Assembly: GCA_015485455.1 (NCBI GenBank)
Contig: WFTN01000200.1
Location: 1-5,383 of the forward strand
From: Planctomycetota bacterium
GTDB lineage: Bacteria > Planctomycetota > GCA-002687715 > DRQF01
Reading direction: 5' to 3'
Length of the DNA stretch: 5,383 nucleotides
The notes beneath the pieces are model-generated. The model was given only the letters and a program-made list of their open reading frames with translations. It did no database searches and was not told where the DNA came from. Position 1 is the first letter of the stretch. Every line of letters begins with the position of its first letter. The position numbers and the translations under genes are program-made. Positions 5,047 to 5,383 of the stretch are shown here, piece by piece.

Positions 5047-5383
5047 GACAATTCGACATCATTCAGCAGTCGCGTGAAGACTACTTTAAGCTCATTCCGC
5101 TTTACCCCTGGGGCAGCGGATTGAAGAATCCCTAGATGGGGCTTCAAGAGAACTGGGTCCATATTCACCAGCAAACGCAATGCAACTTCTCGCACCTTCA
5201 TTCTTCCGTCTACCACCGACCTACATATCAGGTCATAGAGAGGCTTATGCCCCCGCATTTCAATCCACTCCAGGGCATAGATTTTCTTCTCAACTGTTCC
5301 GTTTTGAAGTCGTGCTTCAATCCTAGGCCGAACAAGGCTCGCAAACTGAGCATCGAGTAGCGCGAATTCAGAAGCCTCCGCTA
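5043..5383 (-). CDS. HEAT-like helical protein, cassette D, N-terminus beyond window
   Basis: The reading frame is open from the right edge, well beyond the internal ATG at 5258. The 112 visible residues align end to end with the mature parts of the A-C proteins, so the internal ATG is not the start. Visible features: RPRIEARLQNG (18-28), W39-I40, the invariant R43-x-H45...Y49-D50-L51-x-C53, and LKP at 79-81, followed by helices ending LLNDVELS. The Tat signal, if present, lies outside the window. RPRI is shared with cassette A. The last codons give the same TCATGA junction with the small gene as in the other cassettes. Confidence 0.85.
   Translation of the reverse strand, partial: AEASEFALLDAQFASLVRPRIEARLQNGTVEKKIYALEWIEMRGHKPLYDLICRSVVDGRMKVREVALRLLVNMDPVLLKPHLGILQSAAPGVKRNELKVVFTRLLNDVELS

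Larger units (their letters stand above)
1975..5383 (-). repeat. Tandem array of four paralogous two-gene cassettes (A-D)
   Basis: Four cassettes with the same order and overlap follow each other on the minus strand: A 1975-2708, B 2901-3631, C 3843-4582 and D 4792-5383 (cut by the window edge). Each has an upstream helical gene (Tat-signal bearing in A-C) and a downstream Ig-like small gene overlapping by ATGA. Spacers between cassettes are about 190-210 bp, measured from each stop codon to the next start codon. The copies are related at protein level but mostly diverged at DNA level, so the array is old; the A/C leader block is the recent exception. Function is unknown. Confidence 0.9.

Overview
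The window has every supported gene on the minus strand, in two blocks. Base composition is moderate (roughly half G+C). The genes carry Shine-Dalgarno motifs, ATGA/TGATG gene overlaps and twin-arginine (Tat) signals, so the source is a bacterium, most likely one with a conventional Tat pathway. The species or phylum cannot be named from the sequence.

Block 1 (positions 1-1614) is a two-gene operon. A 296-residue protein of unknown function is translationally coupled, by a one-base stop/start overlap, to a P-loop ATPase that runs off the left edge. The ATPase resembles the BrxC/BrxD (formerly DUF2791) ATP-binding family of BREX-type phage-defence loci. The block is probably the edge of a defence or DNA-handling locus, but no methyltransferase, helicase or phosphatase is in view, so the system cannot be named.

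Positions 1615-1974 hold no gene I can support, only a few short inverted and direct repeats.

Block 2 (positions 1975-5383) is the striking part: four consecutive, diverged copies of one two-gene cassette, called A to D here from left to right. The first gene of each cassette encodes a protein of about 160 residues with an N-terminal Tat signal (where visible) and an alpha-helical, HEAT-like body. The body contains an invariant R-x-H-x-x-[LM]-Y-D-L-x-C motif. The second gene encodes an 83-85 residue, predicted all-beta, Ig-like protein with two invariant cysteines and no signal peptide of its own. In all four cassettes the two genes overlap by exactly four bases (ATGA). Cassette D is cut by the right edge, so the array may continue.

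The array is mosaic. Cassettes A and C share a 203-bp block (5' leader plus signal-peptide codons) with six differences, all transitions, while their mature regions are much more diverged. By body sequence, B pairs with C and A looks closer to D. This suggests recombination or gene conversion that swaps a common expression and export leader between diverging effector bodies.

Working model (inference): each Tat-targeted helical protein folds with its small beta partner in the cytoplasm and carries it across the membrane by hitchhiker export, giving a family of related exported two-protein complexes. I do not recognise this paired family as a described system.
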